Assembly: GCF_029814175.1 (NCBI RefSeq)
Contig: NZ_CP122312.1
Location: 2,666,001-2,730,000, forward strand
From: Halospeciosus flavus
GTDB taxonomy: Archaea > Halobacteriota > Halobacteria > Halobacteriales > Halobacteriaceae
Length of the DNA: 64,000 nt
Direction: 5' to 3'
Position numbers and translations under genes: made by a program. The notes below the pieces were generated by a model that saw nothing but the letters and a program-made list of their open reading frames with translations, was not told the origin of the DNA and searched no databases. Position 1 is the stretch's first letter, and each line of letters opens with the position of its first letter. Shown piece by piece: positions 17,321 through 25,877 of this stretch.

Positions 17321-18445
17321 TTAGTTCGCCGCGAGGACGGCCTCGCGAATCTCGCCGACGTCGGCCTCGGTCTTGAAACGCGTGCCCCCGAAGTGGGTTC
17401 GAGAGGCCTCGTGGCCGGCGTCGCGGAGCACCGCCAGGAAGTCGTCCATCGCGATGGCCGACTCGCCCCAGCGCTTGTACAGTTTGTGTTGGTTGTAGTG
17501 GAACGGGACGTGCAGTTCGTCGGCGATCGTCTCGAGCGTGTCTCGCGCGCGGTCGAAGCGACCCATCTCCTCGGAGAGGTGTTCGCGGACGTCGCGGACG
17601 AAGTCGGCGTCGTGGGCGGGGCCGAGCCACACCGGGCCGGCCGTGACGACGTTGTCGCCGCCGCAGTGGGGACAGCCCTGGCGTTCGCCCTCGAGGAGAC
17701 CGTACTCCCACTCCCGGTAGAGACACTCCGGGCAGTGGTGGACGTTGCCGAGTTCGTCGAGGGCGGCGTCAGCGTCGGTCGCCCGGTGGTCGAGTTCGAG
17801 GTAGGTCCGGACGTAGTGGTCGGTGACGTGCGAGAGGACCGGTCGGACGCCGACGTCGTAGCGGGCGGCCGTGCGCGCGAGCGTCGAGAGGAGGACCCGA
17901 AGGCCCATCTCGGCGTGGTCCTCGGTGTTGCGGGGGACCGCGCTGTAGCGGCGGACGCCGCTCTCGAAGTGGGCGCCACACAGCGGGGCGGTGTCGGTGG
18001 CGGTCACACAGACGAGGTCCCGGGTGTTGGCGAACGCCGCGTCCGCGAACGGGACGGGCGAACCGAACGGGTCGACGTCGACGACGTCGAACACCCGGTC
18101 GACGTCGTGGAGGACCGCGTTGGCGTCCTGGAGGAGAACCTCGCCCTCCAGGTCGTTGCGGTCGAGGTTGTCGCGCGCGAGCGAGACGGCGTCGGCGTCG
18201 ACGTCGGCCATCGTCACGTCCCACCCCTCGGCGGCGGCCCGGACTCCGCGGATGCCGCTGGCCGCGGTGGCGTCGAAGTATCGTTCGGCACGCTCCTCGC
18301 GGTCGCCGAACGCGCGGAGGACGGCGACGGTGATGTCCCGGTTCAGTTCCTGGTCGGGGTTGAAGAAGACGCCCGACGCGGCACCCTCGCCGCCGCCGGA
18401 GGCTTCGGGGACCTCGATGGAGACGGCTCCCTCGGATACGTCCAT
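17321..18445 (-). CDS. trm1: tRNA (guanine26-N2)-dimethyltransferase Trm1
   Basis: 374 residues. The SAM-binding motif is [15 protein letters not shown] (about 57-71), and the catalytic DPFGSPVPF lies at 125-133. Two CxxC pairs (CPEC and CPHC) form a zinc site in the C-terminal tRNA-binding domain. It methylates G26 of many tRNAs. The N-terminus [16 protein letters not shown] with [13 protein letters not shown] is typical; much longer in-frame upstream sequence is rejected because it overlaps aceA. It is 36 bases downstream of the YihY start and is independently oriented. Confidence 0.93.
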   Translation of the reverse strand: MDVSEGAVSIEVPEASGGGEGAASGVFFNPDQELNRDITVAVLRAFGDREERAERYFDATAASGIRGVRAAAEGWDVTMADVDADAVSLARDNLDRNDLEGEVLLQDANAVLHDVDRVFDVVDVDPFGSPVPFADAAFANTRDLVCVTATDTAPLCGAHFESGVRRYSAVPRNTEDHAEMGLRVLLSTLARTAARYDVGVRPVLSHVTDHYVRTYLELDHRATDADAALDELGNVHHCPECLYREWEYGLLEGERQGCPHCGGDNVVTAGPVWLGPAHDADFVRDVREHLSEEMGRFDRARDTLETIADELHVPFHYNQHKLYKRWGESAIAMDDFLAVLRDAGHEASRTHFGGTRFKTEADVGEIREAVLAAN

Positions 18446-18543
18446 ACCGGACCGTGGGTGTTGTGACGAAAAAAGGAACCGCAAGTGGCCGGGGATGAGT
18501 GGCCCCGGCCGCGAAAACGACGTCGGTCGACGTGGTCGGGGAG

Positions 18544-19608
18544 TCAGTCGTCGGCCGTTCCTGGTTCCTCCTCCTCGCGGTCCTGCGAGGTGATGGGGTC
18601 GGCCTGGTCGTCGCTGTACCCCTCCGAGCCCTCGATGCGCTCGCGGGCCTCGGGGTCGAAGCGCTTCTCGATTCCCTGGTAGCGACTGACCAGCGAGAGG
18701 TCGTGGTGGGACTCCGTCTCGTGGCCGAGGTAGCGGTCTTCGAGGTCGAACTGCGCCTGCTCGGCGTTCTCCCCGATGTTCTTCATGTCCTCGTAGACCG
18801 CGTGGGCGCCGGAGTGCAGCGCGTAGAGCGTGATGAAGATGTAGTCGTATCCGAGGTCGCCCAGTTCCTGGAAGGTGAGCGGGTCCTCCTCCTCGGACCA
18901 CGCGAACGACGAGGAGTAGTTGAACGCCAGCGAGAGGTCCGGGTGCGTCTCGTGGATGGTCTCGGCGTACTCGACGGCGTCCTCCCGACTCGGGTCGGGC
19001 ATCTCGGGCCAGACGAGGTCGACGCCGGCGTCGGCGTACATCCGGCCGCGTTCGAGGTGCTCTTCCCAGTCGCCGTTCGCCGAGCCGTAGGCGTCGGTCC
19101 GGGCGATGACGACCGTGTCTTCGGACTGCTTGGCGTCGACGGCGGCCTCGAAGCGGGCCTTGGCGTCCTCGCGGGAGACGATCTTCTTGCCCGCGATGTG
19201 GCCACAGCGCTTGGGCGTCGTCTGGTCCTCGATGTGGACGGCGGCGACGCCGGCCTTCTCGTACTCGCGGACGGCCCGCCGGACGTTGTGGATGCCGCCG
19301 TAGCCGGTGTCGCAGTCCGCGACGACCGGGAGGTCGGTCGAGTCGACGATGCGCTTCGCGTTCTCGACCATCTCGGTCATCGTGACCATCTCCAGGTCCG
19401 GGAAGCCGAACTGGCCGAGGACCGTGGAGTAGCCGCTCATGTAGGCGGCGTCGAGCCCGGCGCGCTCGGCGAGGCGGGCGTCGAGCGCGTGGAAGATGCC
19501 GGGCGCGAAGGTGTAGTCCTGCTCGTCGAGCAGTTCGCGGAACTCCCGACCCGCGGGGTTGTCGATGTCGCGGGCGGTGTAGTCGGGGTAGTCCTCGTCG
19601 CCGCTCAT
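18544..19608 (-). CDS. aceA: isocitrate lyase
   Basis: 354 residues, the short haloarchaeal type of the isocitrate lyase/PEP mutase superfamily. The active-site loop KRCGH (133-137, C135 catalytic) follows HIEDQ, and ADCDTGYGG (98-106) binds metal. It splits isocitrate into glyoxylate and succinate for growth on acetate or fatty acids. The start [10 protein letters not shown] overlaps the stop of a 49-codon upstream small gene (ATGA), so its translation is probably coupled. Malate synthase is not in this window. Confidence 0.93.
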   Translation of the reverse strand: MSGDEDYPDYTARDIDNPAGREFRELLDEQDYTFAPGIFHALDARLAERAGLDAAYMSGYSTVLGQFGFPDLEMVTMTEMVENAKRIVDSTDLPVVADCDTGYGGIHNVRRAVREYEKAGVAAVHIEDQTTPKRCGHIAGKKIVSREDAKARFEAAVDAKQSEDTVVIARTDAYGSANGDWEEHLERGRMYADAGVDLVWPEMPDPSREDAVEYAETIHETHPDLSLAFNYSSSFAWSEEEDPLTFQELGDLGYDYIFITLYALHSGAHAVYEDMKNIGENAEQAQFDLEDRYLGHETESHHDLSLVSRYQGIEKRFDPEARERIEGSEGYSDDQADPITSQDREEEEPGTADD

Positions 19609-19754
19609 CGTCCGTCCTCCGTGAGGCGGTGGCTCCAGACGTCCTCCTCCATCGTCTCGCGACGCTGGCGGGCGTCGGTCGTCGGCTCGTCGTCGTTCAG
19701 GTTGGGAATCGCGGGCAGTCCGGTGTTCTCGGCGTCGGTGTAGTGTCGGGTCAT
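19605..19754 (-). CDS. 49-residue small protein translationally coupled to aceA
   Basis: The frame starts [18 protein letters not shown] at ATG 19754 and ends RLTEDGR with TGA at 19605-19607, sharing four bases (ATGA) with the aceA start. By my count about 42 of 48 sense codons end in G or C, matching real genes here. The protein is acidic and hydrophilic with no signal, cysteine pair or membrane segment. I know no named family. It could be a small regulator of, or adaptor for, isocitrate lyase, or a coupling leader peptide. Nothing in the sequence decides between these. Confidence 0.65.
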   Translation of the reverse strand: MTRHYTDAENTGLPAIPNLNDDEPTTDARQRRETMEEDVWSHRLTEDGR

Positions 19755-19860
19755 GTTGGTGGGGTTCGGGGTCGTCTGTGGAAGTCGTCGGTCGATGCGT
19801 CCGTCGCGGCGTGTTTGGGGTGTACGGGTACGGACATCGCATCCGGGAAGACCGCCTATT

Positions 19861-19922
19861 CTTAATTAAAGTTAATGTTAGATTGTGTTTCCAGTGTGCT
19901 ACACTCATTAACTATCATTAAG
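19861..19922. promoter_or_regulatory. nested inverted repeat in the aceA-SWIM divergent promoter
   Basis: CTTAATTAAAGTTAATG (19861-19877) and CATTAACTATCATTAAG (19906-19922) are inverted repeats matching at 15 of 17 positions. Each arm holds two CATTAA-like half-sites ten bases apart. A second dyad AGTGT-GCT-ACACT (19893-19905) lies between the arms. The AT-rich block stands out from GC-rich surroundings. The right arm is about 30 bases upstream of the TATA-like TTTTACT (about 19954) of the SWIM gene, an activator-type position. Confidence 0.65.
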
Positions 19923-19982
19923 GACTGGTTCGGTGGACGGTGGACCGAACCCGTTTTACTCGTTCGCGGCGAATCGAGAGGC

Positions 19983-20330
19983 GTGACGGCCGTCGACGAC
20001 TGGCGCGCGGCGCTCTCGGAGACCGGCGAACTCACGCCGCCGATAGTCGAACGTATTCTCGACGTCCACGGCGACCGCGGCCAGCGGGCCATCGAGGCGG
20101 TCTCGGAGGGGCGCGTGAAGGAGTACCGGGACTTCACCGTCGTCGTCGGCCACTCGGACGAGTACGTCGTCGAGGACGGTGGCTGTACCTGCGAGGACAG
20201 CCAGTACAACCTCGACCCCGCGGACCCCGAAGAACGCTGCTGGCACGCCCTCGCCGCCGACATCGCCGAGCGCGTCGGCGAGGTCGACTACCACGACATG
20301 TGGTACTCCGAGGTCCGCGACTTCCTCTAA
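19983..20330 (+). CDS. SWIM zinc-finger protein
   Basis: 115 residues from GTG at 19983, chosen because a TATA-like TTTTACT lies about 25-30 bases upstream. The zinc site C68-x-C70 ... C86-x-H88 in GGCTCEDSQYNL...ERCWHALAADIAE is a SWIM-type finger (CxC-x15-CxH). Such small haloarchaeal SWIM proteins may bind DNA or protein; the exact role is unknown. It is divergent from the aceA operon and shares a regulatory region with it, so the two may be co-regulated. Confidence 0.8.
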   Translation: MTAVDDWRAALSETGELTPPIVERILDVHGDRGQRAIEAVSEGRVKEYRDFTVVVGHSDEYVVEDGGCTCEDSQYNLDPADPEERCWHALAADIAERVGEVDYHDMWYSEVRDFL

Positions 20331-20373
20331 CCCGGCCCGTACCGTTTTCTCCCTCGGGTGCGCGTCGTCGGGC

Positions 20374-20934
20374 ATGGAACGACGTCGCTTCCTCGCCACC
20401 GCCGGGGCCGCCTTCGGCGGCCTCGCTGGCTGTAGCGCACCCACGAAGTCACCGCGTCGACGCCTCGACAACGGGAGTTTCGAGGCGGGTCTCCGCTCGT
20501 GGTCGGTCGGGACGGACCTCCCGACGGACCCGAACACTGGTGGGCCGGTCGAGACCGACGTCCGCGTCACGGGCGAGCGTGCGTCGAGCGGCGAGCGCGC
20601 GCTGGAACTGTCCATCGACGGTCGCCAGGACGACGGGATGGTGTGGGTCCAACAGCCCGTCGACCTCGGGCACGGGTCGACGCTCGCCGTCGACGTCTAC
20701 AGCCCACAGGAGTCGTTCAACACCATCACGAAGGTCGCGGCCTTCGCCGGTCCGGACCGCGTCCTCCGCGAGAGCGAGTTCGACACCTCACGGGCCGTCG
20801 AGGACCACGGCGGGTGGAAGACCTTCGAGTACCCCGTCGACGGCGACGGCCTGGGCGTCGTCGCGGTGGGAATCTCGGTCGTCTGGGAGACGGAAGTGAC
20901 GCGGTGGGTGGACGACGTTCGGTTGGTGGACTGA
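20374..20934 (+). CDS. Tat-exported lipoprotein of unknown function
   Basis: 186 residues. The N-terminus MERRRFLATAGAAFGGLAGCS has a Tat motif and a lipobox with Cys about position 20. The mature part looks like a beta-sandwich, carbohydrate-binding-like domain (DNGSFEAGLRSWSVGT near the start, SGERALELSIDG, and WWDD-like end RWVDDVRLVD). That pattern, NGSFE...W...V, is typical of CBM-like modules, but no family is certain. It lies outside the cell, anchored by lipid. The 20-base repeat array begins 26 bases after its stop. Confidence 0.7.
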   Translation: MERRRFLATAGAAFGGLAGCSAPTKSPRRRLDNGSFEAGLRSWSVGTDLPTDPNTGGPVETDVRVTGERASSGERALELSIDGRQDDGMVWVQQPVDLGHGSTLAVDVYSPQESFNTITKVAAFAGPDRVLRESEFDTSRAVEDHGGWKTFEYPVDGDGLGVVAVGISVVWETEVTRWVDDVRLVD

Positions 20935-20959
20935 CCCCGACGTGATCGAGCACCGGGAC

Positions 20960-21080
20960 ACAACTCAGTTATCCGGCCCCATATCTCGACAACGCCGGCC
21001 ATATCTGAGAAACGGGCCGAATATCGGCCCAACTCGGCGTACATCTCGGAAACGGCGGCGATAACTGAGAAACGGAGTGG
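20960..21080. repeat. array 1 of a 20-base periodic repeat (6 copies)
   Basis: Units begin at 20960, 20981, 21001, 21021, 21041 and 21061. The consensus is ATATCTCGGAAAC plus seven G/C-rich bases. Positions 3 (A), 5 (C) and 12 (A) are the same in all copies here and in array 2. The array fills the gap between the 3' ends of two convergent genes. It has no spacers, so it is not CRISPR. Confidence 0.8.
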
Positions 21081-21097
21081 CCGCGTCGCTCGTTTCG

Positions 21098-21772
21098 CTA
21101 CGCGTCCGACTCGACGCAGATGTCGACGAAGTTCCGGAGGATTCGGAGGCCGGTCTCGCCGGACTTCTCGGGGTGGAACTGGGTGCCGAAGACGTTGCCC
21201 GCCTCGTTGGCGACGATACTGGGGAAGTGGACGCCGTAGTCGGTGGTCGCGACGACCGCGTGCTCGTCGTCGGGTTCGGCGTAGTAGGAGTGGACGAAGT
21301 AGGCGTACTGTCCGTCCACCCCGTCGACGAGCGGGTGGTCGCGCTGGACGTCGAGTTCGTTCCACCCCATGTGCGGGACCTTCACGTCGAGGTCGGCGTC
21401 GAAGCGGACGTTCGTCCCGGGGATGAGGCCGAGACCGTGTGCCTCGCCCTGGCCGGCGCGGGTGGACTCCTCGCTACTGTCGAGGAGCATCTGCATCCCG
21501 AGACAGATGCCGAACACCGGCTTGCCCGCGTCGGCGGCCTCCGCGAGTGCGTCGCGGAACGGCCCGGCGTTCTCCATCCCCTCGCTGAACGCGCCGACGC
21601 CCGGGAGGACGATGCCGTCGGCGTCGTCGAGGGCCTCGGGGTCGTCGCTGATGGTCACGCTCGCGCCGGCCCGTTCGAGACCACGGGAGACGCTGCGGAG
21701 GTTCCCCAGTCCGTAGTCGACCACGACGACCGAGGCGTCGGTCTCCTCGGGTGCGGTCTGCCGCGTACTCAT
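21098..21772 (-). CDS. hisH: imidazole glycerol phosphate synthase glutaminase subunit HisH
   Basis: 224 residues. Class I glutamine amidotransferase with the nucleophile C90 in FGICLGMQMLL and the pair H200/E202 in FGTQFHPEKSG. The N-terminal VVVVDYGLGNLRSVSRGLE and PGVGAFSEGM are HisH-specific. It supplies ammonia to HisF for histidine and AICAR synthesis; hisF is not nearby. MSTRQTAPEE at 21772 is preferred to an ATG nine codons upstream by family length. Confidence 0.94.
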   Translation of the reverse strand: MSTRQTAPEETDASVVVVDYGLGNLRSVSRGLERAGASVTISDDPEALDDADGIVLPGVGAFSEGMENAGPFRDALAEAADAGKPVFGICLGMQMLLDSSEESTRAGQGEAHGLGLIPGTNVRFDADLDVKVPHMGWNELDVQRDHPLVDGVDGQYAYFVHSYYAEPDDEHAVVATTDYGVHFPSIVANEAGNVFGTQFHPEKSGETGLRILRNFVDICVESDA

Positions 21773-21889
21773 ACCCGTGGGTAGGACGAGCGGGGGCAAG
21801 TCGCTTTCCGTTCGCGCGGGTGTCCTCGAACGTGCTCACCCCGGAAGGAAAAATCTTATTCACATCCTCACGTATTCGTAGGTGACCAC

Positions 21890-22843
21890 ATGGTCCAACG
21901 ACGTGACTTCCTCAAATCGGCGGGTGCGGTGGGCGCCATCGGCCTCTCCGCAGGGTGTATCGGGAACTTCGGTTCGCAACCGTACGGCGACGGTACGGTC
22001 ACCTTCGTCATGTCTCCGTCCGAGCCACAGGAGTACATGATGAAACAGTACAAGCCGGTCAAGCAGTTCCTCGCGGAGAAGACGGCCTCGAACGTCGACG
22101 TCAAACTCCAGTACGCGGCCGACTACACCGCGGTGCTGCAGGCGCTCGGGAGCGGGAACGCCGAGATCGCCGAGACCGGTCCGTTCGCCGCGGCACTCGG
22201 CGTCAAGGCCGAGAAGGCGAACATCGCGCTCCAGCGCTACGCCTACGGCTCGTGGGACTACTCCAGCGTCATCGTCACGCGGAAGGACTCCGGAATCGAG
22301 ACGTTGTCGGACCTGAAGGGCAAGAAGATCGCCTTCGCGGACATGACCAGCGCCAGCGGCTCGCTCTACCCGCTCTACCAGCTGAAACAGGCCGGTCTCG
22401 ACGTCGGGAAGGCTCCCCGGAGCGACGAGGGCGCCGACTTCTCGGCGACCTGGTCGAGTCACGCCCAGGCGTTCCAGGCGATGAAGAACGGCCAGGCGGA
22501 CGCCTGTGGCGTCGGTCGATTCATCACGGTCAAGGACGCCGACGAGAACGGCGACGGCGAACGCGACTACAAGGACTTCGTCCAGGAGGTCTCCCGGTAC
22601 AAGGGCATCCCGCGTGCCCCCGTCGTCACGAGTCCGACGCTCTCCACGGAGAAGAAGGAGAAACTCGTGAGCATCCTCGACGGTGCGCCGAACTCGATGT
22701 ACTACGGGGCCGACGGGAAGGAGGGGACCAACGACGACCTCTGGTTCAGCAAGATGCGACCTGCCGATCTGAAGACCTATCAGCCAGTCATCGACGTGGC
22801 GAACGACCTCGGTATCAGCACCGACCTCCTCAGTTCGGCCTGA
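21890..22843 (+). CDS. phnD: phosphonate/phosphite-type ABC transporter substrate-binding lipoprotein
   Basis: 317 residues. Tat signal MVQRRDFLKSAGAV and lipobox LSAGC anchor it outside the membrane. The PhnD-like fold is shown by FVMSPSEPQEYMMKQYKPV, LGSGNAEIAETGPFAAALG and GKKIAFADMTSASGSLYP (binding loop). It probably captures phosphonate, phosphite or phosphate and delivers it to PhnC/PhnE encoded directly downstream. A TATA-like AATCTTATT lies about 30-38 bases before the ATG. A 73-base gap precedes phnC. Confidence 0.88.
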   Translation: MVQRRDFLKSAGAVGAIGLSAGCIGNFGSQPYGDGTVTFVMSPSEPQEYMMKQYKPVKQFLAEKTASNVDVKLQYAADYTAVLQALGSGNAEIAETGPFAAALGVKAEKANIALQRYAYGSWDYSSVIVTRKDSGIETLSDLKGKKIAFADMTSASGSLYPLYQLKQAGLDVGKAPRSDEGADFSATWSSHAQAFQAMKNGQADACGVGRFITVKDADENGDGERDYKDFVQEVSRYKGIPRAPVVTSPTLSTEKKEKLVSILDGAPNSMYYGADGKEGTNDDLWFSKMRPADLKTYQPVIDVANDLGISTDLLSSA

Positions 22844-22916
22844 GACACGCCCTCACGTCTCGGGCGTCTCTCGACTCCGGAACCCTCAAACCGATTCACT
22901 CCGTTTTCCTGAACGA

Positions 22917-23660
22917 ATGCCGGCCGTATCAGTGGAGAACCTCACGAAGGTCTACGGGGACACCGTCGCACTCGACGACGTCTCGTTCGAGGTCGACGAG
23001 GGTGACTTCGTCGCCGTCCTCGGCCCGTCGGGTGCCGGGAAGTCGACACTCCTGCGTATTCTCAACGGTCTCGCCGACCCCACCGAGGGGTCCGTCTACA
23101 TCGGGGACGAGGAGATTACGGGGGCACGCAGCGACATCGCGATGGTGTTCCAGCAGCACCACGTCATCGAGAGCATGAGCGCCTACCGCAACGCGCTCAC
23201 CGGCGGTCTCTCGCGGGCGGGACTCCTCGAGAGTCTCCTCGCCTGGAACGACGAGTCGGACAAGGAGGCCGCACTCGAAGCGCTCGACACCGTCGGCCTC
23301 CTCGAAGAGGCCGAACAGCGCACTGGGTCGATGTCCGGCGGCCAACAGCAGCGTGTCGGTATCGCCCGCGCGCTGGTCCAGCAACCGTCGCTCCTCATCG
23401 CCGACGAACCCGTCGCCAGCCTCGACCCGAAGGCGGCGGCCGAAGTGATGGGCTACATGCGCGATGCGGCCAAGGACCGCGGGCTAACCACCATCGCCAG
23501 CCTCCACCAGGTGAACATCGCCCGCGAGTTCGGCGACTACTTCGTCGGTATCCGCGACGGTGAAGTCGTCTTCGAGGGCAGCAAGGAGGAACTCACCATG
23601 GAGGACGTCGACCGCATCTACTACGAAGAAGACTCGGAGACGAAGCGAATCGAGACATGA
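22917..23660 (+). CDS. phnC: phosphonate-type ABC transporter ATP-binding protein
   Basis: 247 residues. Walker A GPSGAGKST (36-44), Q-loop MVFQQHHV, signature MSGGQQQR (139-146), Walker B LLIADEP (159-165) and the H-loop ASLHQVN are all present. The extra region around LESLLAWNDESDKEAA is typical of PhnC. It powers uptake with PhnD and PhnE. Its last four bases overlap the phnE start (ATGA). Confidence 0.92.
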   Translation: MPAVSVENLTKVYGDTVALDDVSFEVDEGDFVAVLGPSGAGKSTLLRILNGLADPTEGSVYIGDEEITGARSDIAMVFQQHHVIESMSAYRNALTGGLSRAGLLESLLAWNDESDKEAALEALDTVGLLEEAEQRTGSMSGGQQQRVGIARALVQQPSLLIADEPVASLDPKAAAEVMGYMRDAAKDRGLTTIASLHQVNIAREFGDYFVGIRDGEVVFEGSKEELTMEDVDRIYYEEDSETKRIET

Positions 23661-24565
23661 GCACGGAATCACGCATCAAGTCGGCACTCGACCGTATCGA
23701 ACGACACCAGCGCGTCCGTCGCGCCCTGACGATCCTCGCCGTCTTCGTCGTCCTCGCCGTGACGGTGTGGGGACTGACCCACATCGGCTTCACCATCGCC
23801 GAACTCTGGCGACAGCGCAACGCGTTCATCGACTCGCTGTACGGCTTCACCCACCCGGCGTTCGGTGACCTGCCACGCATCGCGCAGGCCAGCATCGTCA
23901 CCATCATCGTCGGTTTCACCGGGACCGTCATCGGCTTCCCGCTCGCGCTCCTCTTCGGCGTCCTCGGCTCCGAGCGCGTGACGCCGTTCCCCTTCAACTT
24001 CCTCTTCCGCGGGACGATGTCCACCATCCGGGCCGTCCCCGCACTCGTCTGGATCCTCATCTACGTCCCGCTCGCGGGTATCACGCCCGTCTCCGCCGTC
24101 CTCGCGGTCGCGACGGACACCGTCGGGAACCTCGGCCGGCTGTTCACCGACGAACTCGAAGAGATCGACGAGGGGCCCATCGAGGCCATCCGCTCGACCG
24201 GCGCGTCCGAACCGCAGACCGTCGTCTTCGGGATGCTCAGTCAGGTGTTCACCTCGTTCATCGCGTGGACCCTCTACATCCTCGAGATCAACGTCCGCAT
24301 CGCCATCTCGCTCGGTGTCGTCGGCGCCGGCGGGATCGGTCGCTACATCCAGTCGAACATCGGTCTCCTCCAGTTCCAGGAGGCCGCGGCGGGCATCATC
24401 ATGGTCATCGCCATCGTGCTCTCCGTCGAACTCGTCTCCTCGCGACTCCGCTCGCGACTCCGCCCGAGCGAGAACGAGGAGGGTGGCCGCGGCATCGTCG
24501 ACGCCATCAAGTCACTGTTCGACGCCGACAAGTGGGCCGGCAGCGGTGGCGGCGGTTCGAAGTAA
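23657..24565 (+). CDS. phnE: phosphonate-type ABC transporter permease
   Basis: 302 residues with about six membrane segments. The EAA-type loop (EEIDEGPIEAIRSTGASEPQT, around 170-190) contacts PhnC, and the C-terminal VGAGGIGRYIQ is typical of the PhnE family. A Gly-Ser-rich tail (AGSGGGGSK) ends the protein. It overlaps phnC by 4 bases, completing a phnDCE operon with a single permease. Confidence 0.9.
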   Translation: MSTESRIKSALDRIERHQRVRRALTILAVFVVLAVTVWGLTHIGFTIAELWRQRNAFIDSLYGFTHPAFGDLPRIAQASIVTIIVGFTGTVIGFPLALLFGVLGSERVTPFPFNFLFRGTMSTIRAVPALVWILIYVPLAGITPVSAVLAVATDTVGNLGRLFTDELEEIDEGPIEAIRSTGASEPQTVVFGMLSQVFTSFIAWTLYILEINVRIAISLGVVGAGGIGRYIQSNIGLLQFQEAAAGIIMVIAIVLSVELVSSRLRSRLRPSENEEGGRGIVDAIKSLFDADKWAGSGGGGSK

Positions 24566-24579
24566 CGCCGCTCGACGCT

Positions 24580-24660
24580 CGCTCCGTTCTCGCTCCTTTC
24601 CCGTTCCTTTCCCGTCCCTTCTCCCGCTCCCACTCCCGCTCCGTTCCCGCTCTCGTTCTC
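24580..24660 (+). repeat. strongly pyrimidine-rich tract with TCCCGY-like repeats
   Basis: The spacer between convergent phnE and the uracil-DNA glycosylase gene is almost all C and T on this strand, with repeated TCCCGT/TCCCGC/TTTCCCG words. It may end transcription or form an unusual DNA structure. Confidence 0.6.
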
Positions 24661-24670
24661 GACGACTCGT

Positions 24671-25276
24671 TCAGAAGTCGCCGAACGTCGACTGGCCACC
24701 CTCCGCGCCGGCGATGGTGGCCGCCTTCTCGATGGTCTTCTCGAACGTCTCCCGCTGACTCCGGTCGTACAGCGTCGCGGCCGGGTGGACGCAGACGAGG
24801 ACGTCGTGGCGCTCGCCGGCGATCTCGACCGTCTCGACCGTCCCCGCTTCCTTCGTGACCGCGACGTCGCGGCCGAGGAGGTGCTGGCTCGGCACCTTCC
24901 CGAGAGTCACGATCACTTCGGGGTCGACGAGGTCGATCTCGTGTTCGAGGTGGGGTCGACAGTTGGCGAGTTCCTCGTCGGTAGGGTCGCGGTTCTCCGG
25001 TGGCCGACAGCGCACGCAGTTGGTGATGCGGACGTCCGAACGCGGGAGTCCGTACTCGCCGAGCACGTCGTCGAGGACGTCGCCCGAACGCCCGACGAAC
25101 GGAGTCCCCTCCTCGTCTTCCTGTTCGCCCGGGGCCTCCCCGACGAACAGGACGTCCGGGTCCTCGGGACCAGTGCCGTTGACGATACGGCGTCGCGACT
25201 CGACGAGGTCCGGACAGCGCGAACAGCCGGAGACCTCCAGACCCTCCATGTGTTCGAGGTCGTCGTCTGCGCTCAT
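24671..25276 (-). CDS. udg: family 4 (type Va) uracil-DNA glycosylase, 4Fe-4S
   Basis: 201 residues. Motif GEAPGEQEDEEGTPFVGRSG (about 46-65) is the uracil-binding loop, NCVRCRPPENRDPT (about 86-99) the second, and CVHPAA (near 182) the His-containing loop. Cysteines C18, C21, C87/C90 and C106 are placed to bind an iron-sulfur cluster as in archaeal family 4 enzymes. It removes uracil from DNA. The start MSADDDLEHMEG is chosen over a long in-frame upstream extension, which overlaps the DUF99 gene. Confidence 0.92.
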   Translation of the reverse strand: MSADDDLEHMEGLEVSGCSRCPDLVESRRRIVNGTGPEDPDVLFVGEAPGEQEDEEGTPFVGRSGDVLDDVLGEYGLPRSDVRITNCVRCRPPENRDPTDEELANCRPHLEHEIDLVDPEVIVTLGKVPSQHLLGRDVAVTKEAGTVETVEIAGERHDVLVCVHPAATLYDRSQRETFEKTIEKAATIAGAEGGQSTFGDF

Positions 25277-25301
25277 ACTGGAGGCGACGACCAGCGGCGG
25301 G

Positions 25302-25874
25302 TTAAGCGTCGTGGGTCCGGCGCAGGTCGTCGGCCGCCCGGGCGGCCAGGCGTGCGACCCGGAGGGGTTCGGGTCGACCGCTCCCCTCGGGCGTGTGCGC
25401 GCTGACGACGCGGGCGGCGGTCTCGTCGTCGCAACCGACCGCCCGGACGAACACGCGGTCGTCGCCGACGTCGACGGGACGGCGCGGTGGCTGTGCGCGG
25501 TAGGTGTCGAGTCGCCGGGCGAGTGCTTCCCCGTCGAACTCCCGGGCGAGTGCGTCTTCGAGTCCCTCGCTCTCCTCGAAGGAGACGGAGAGGACCGGAA
25601 TCCCGACGACTTCGTGGAGTGTGTGGAGGTCGACGAGGTTGTACCACGCGGGTGCGACACCCGCCACCAGGAGGTGACGGACGTCTTCGCGGCCCAGTTC
25701 ACGAAAGAGAGAACGAATCGCTTCCGTCGCGTCAGTCCCACCGACGCGACAGGTCTCGTACGCGAATCCGTCGACGACGCGGTCGGCGCGGACGACGGCA
25801 CCGCAGAGGGTGCTCCGCTCGGCGTCGGGGCCGAACGATTCGGCCACCCCGAGCGCCCGCGTCCCCCGTTTCAC
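25302..25874 (-). CDS. DUF99 (UPF0215) family protein
   Basis: 190 residues from a GTG start. The pattern RALGVAESFG at the N-terminus, TLCGAVVRADRVVDGFAYE, and LFRELGREDVRHLLVAGVAPAWYNLVDL is that of the archaeal DUF99 family, related to endonuclease V-like folds, with unknown function. It lies 25 bases upstream of the uracil-DNA glycosylase gene in the same direction, and 3 bases downstream of the DUF5786 gene, so a three-gene operon is likely. The link with repair is only suggested by context. Confidence 0.85.
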   Translation of the reverse strand: MKRGTRALGVAESFGPDAERSTLCGAVVRADRVVDGFAYETCRVGGTDATEAIRSLFRELGREDVRHLLVAGVAPAWYNLVDLHTLHEVVGIPVLSVSFEESEGLEDALAREFDGEALARRLDTYRAQPPRRPVDVGDDRVFVRAVGCDDETAARVVSAHTPEGSGRPEPLRVARLAARAADDLRRTHDA

Positions 25875-25877
25875 GGG

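Noticed and set aside
15680-18466. A very long open frame on the + strand, antisense to PAP2, YihY/BrkB and trm1
   Set aside because: High-GC codon bias of the real minus-strand genes removes stops on the other strand. The product is Glu/Asp/Arg/Gly-rich without motifs, and it spans three recognisable genes.
20960-21080. Possible CRISPR array
   Set aside because: The units are contiguous, 20-21 bases apart, only partly conserved, without unique spacers, and no cas genes are near.
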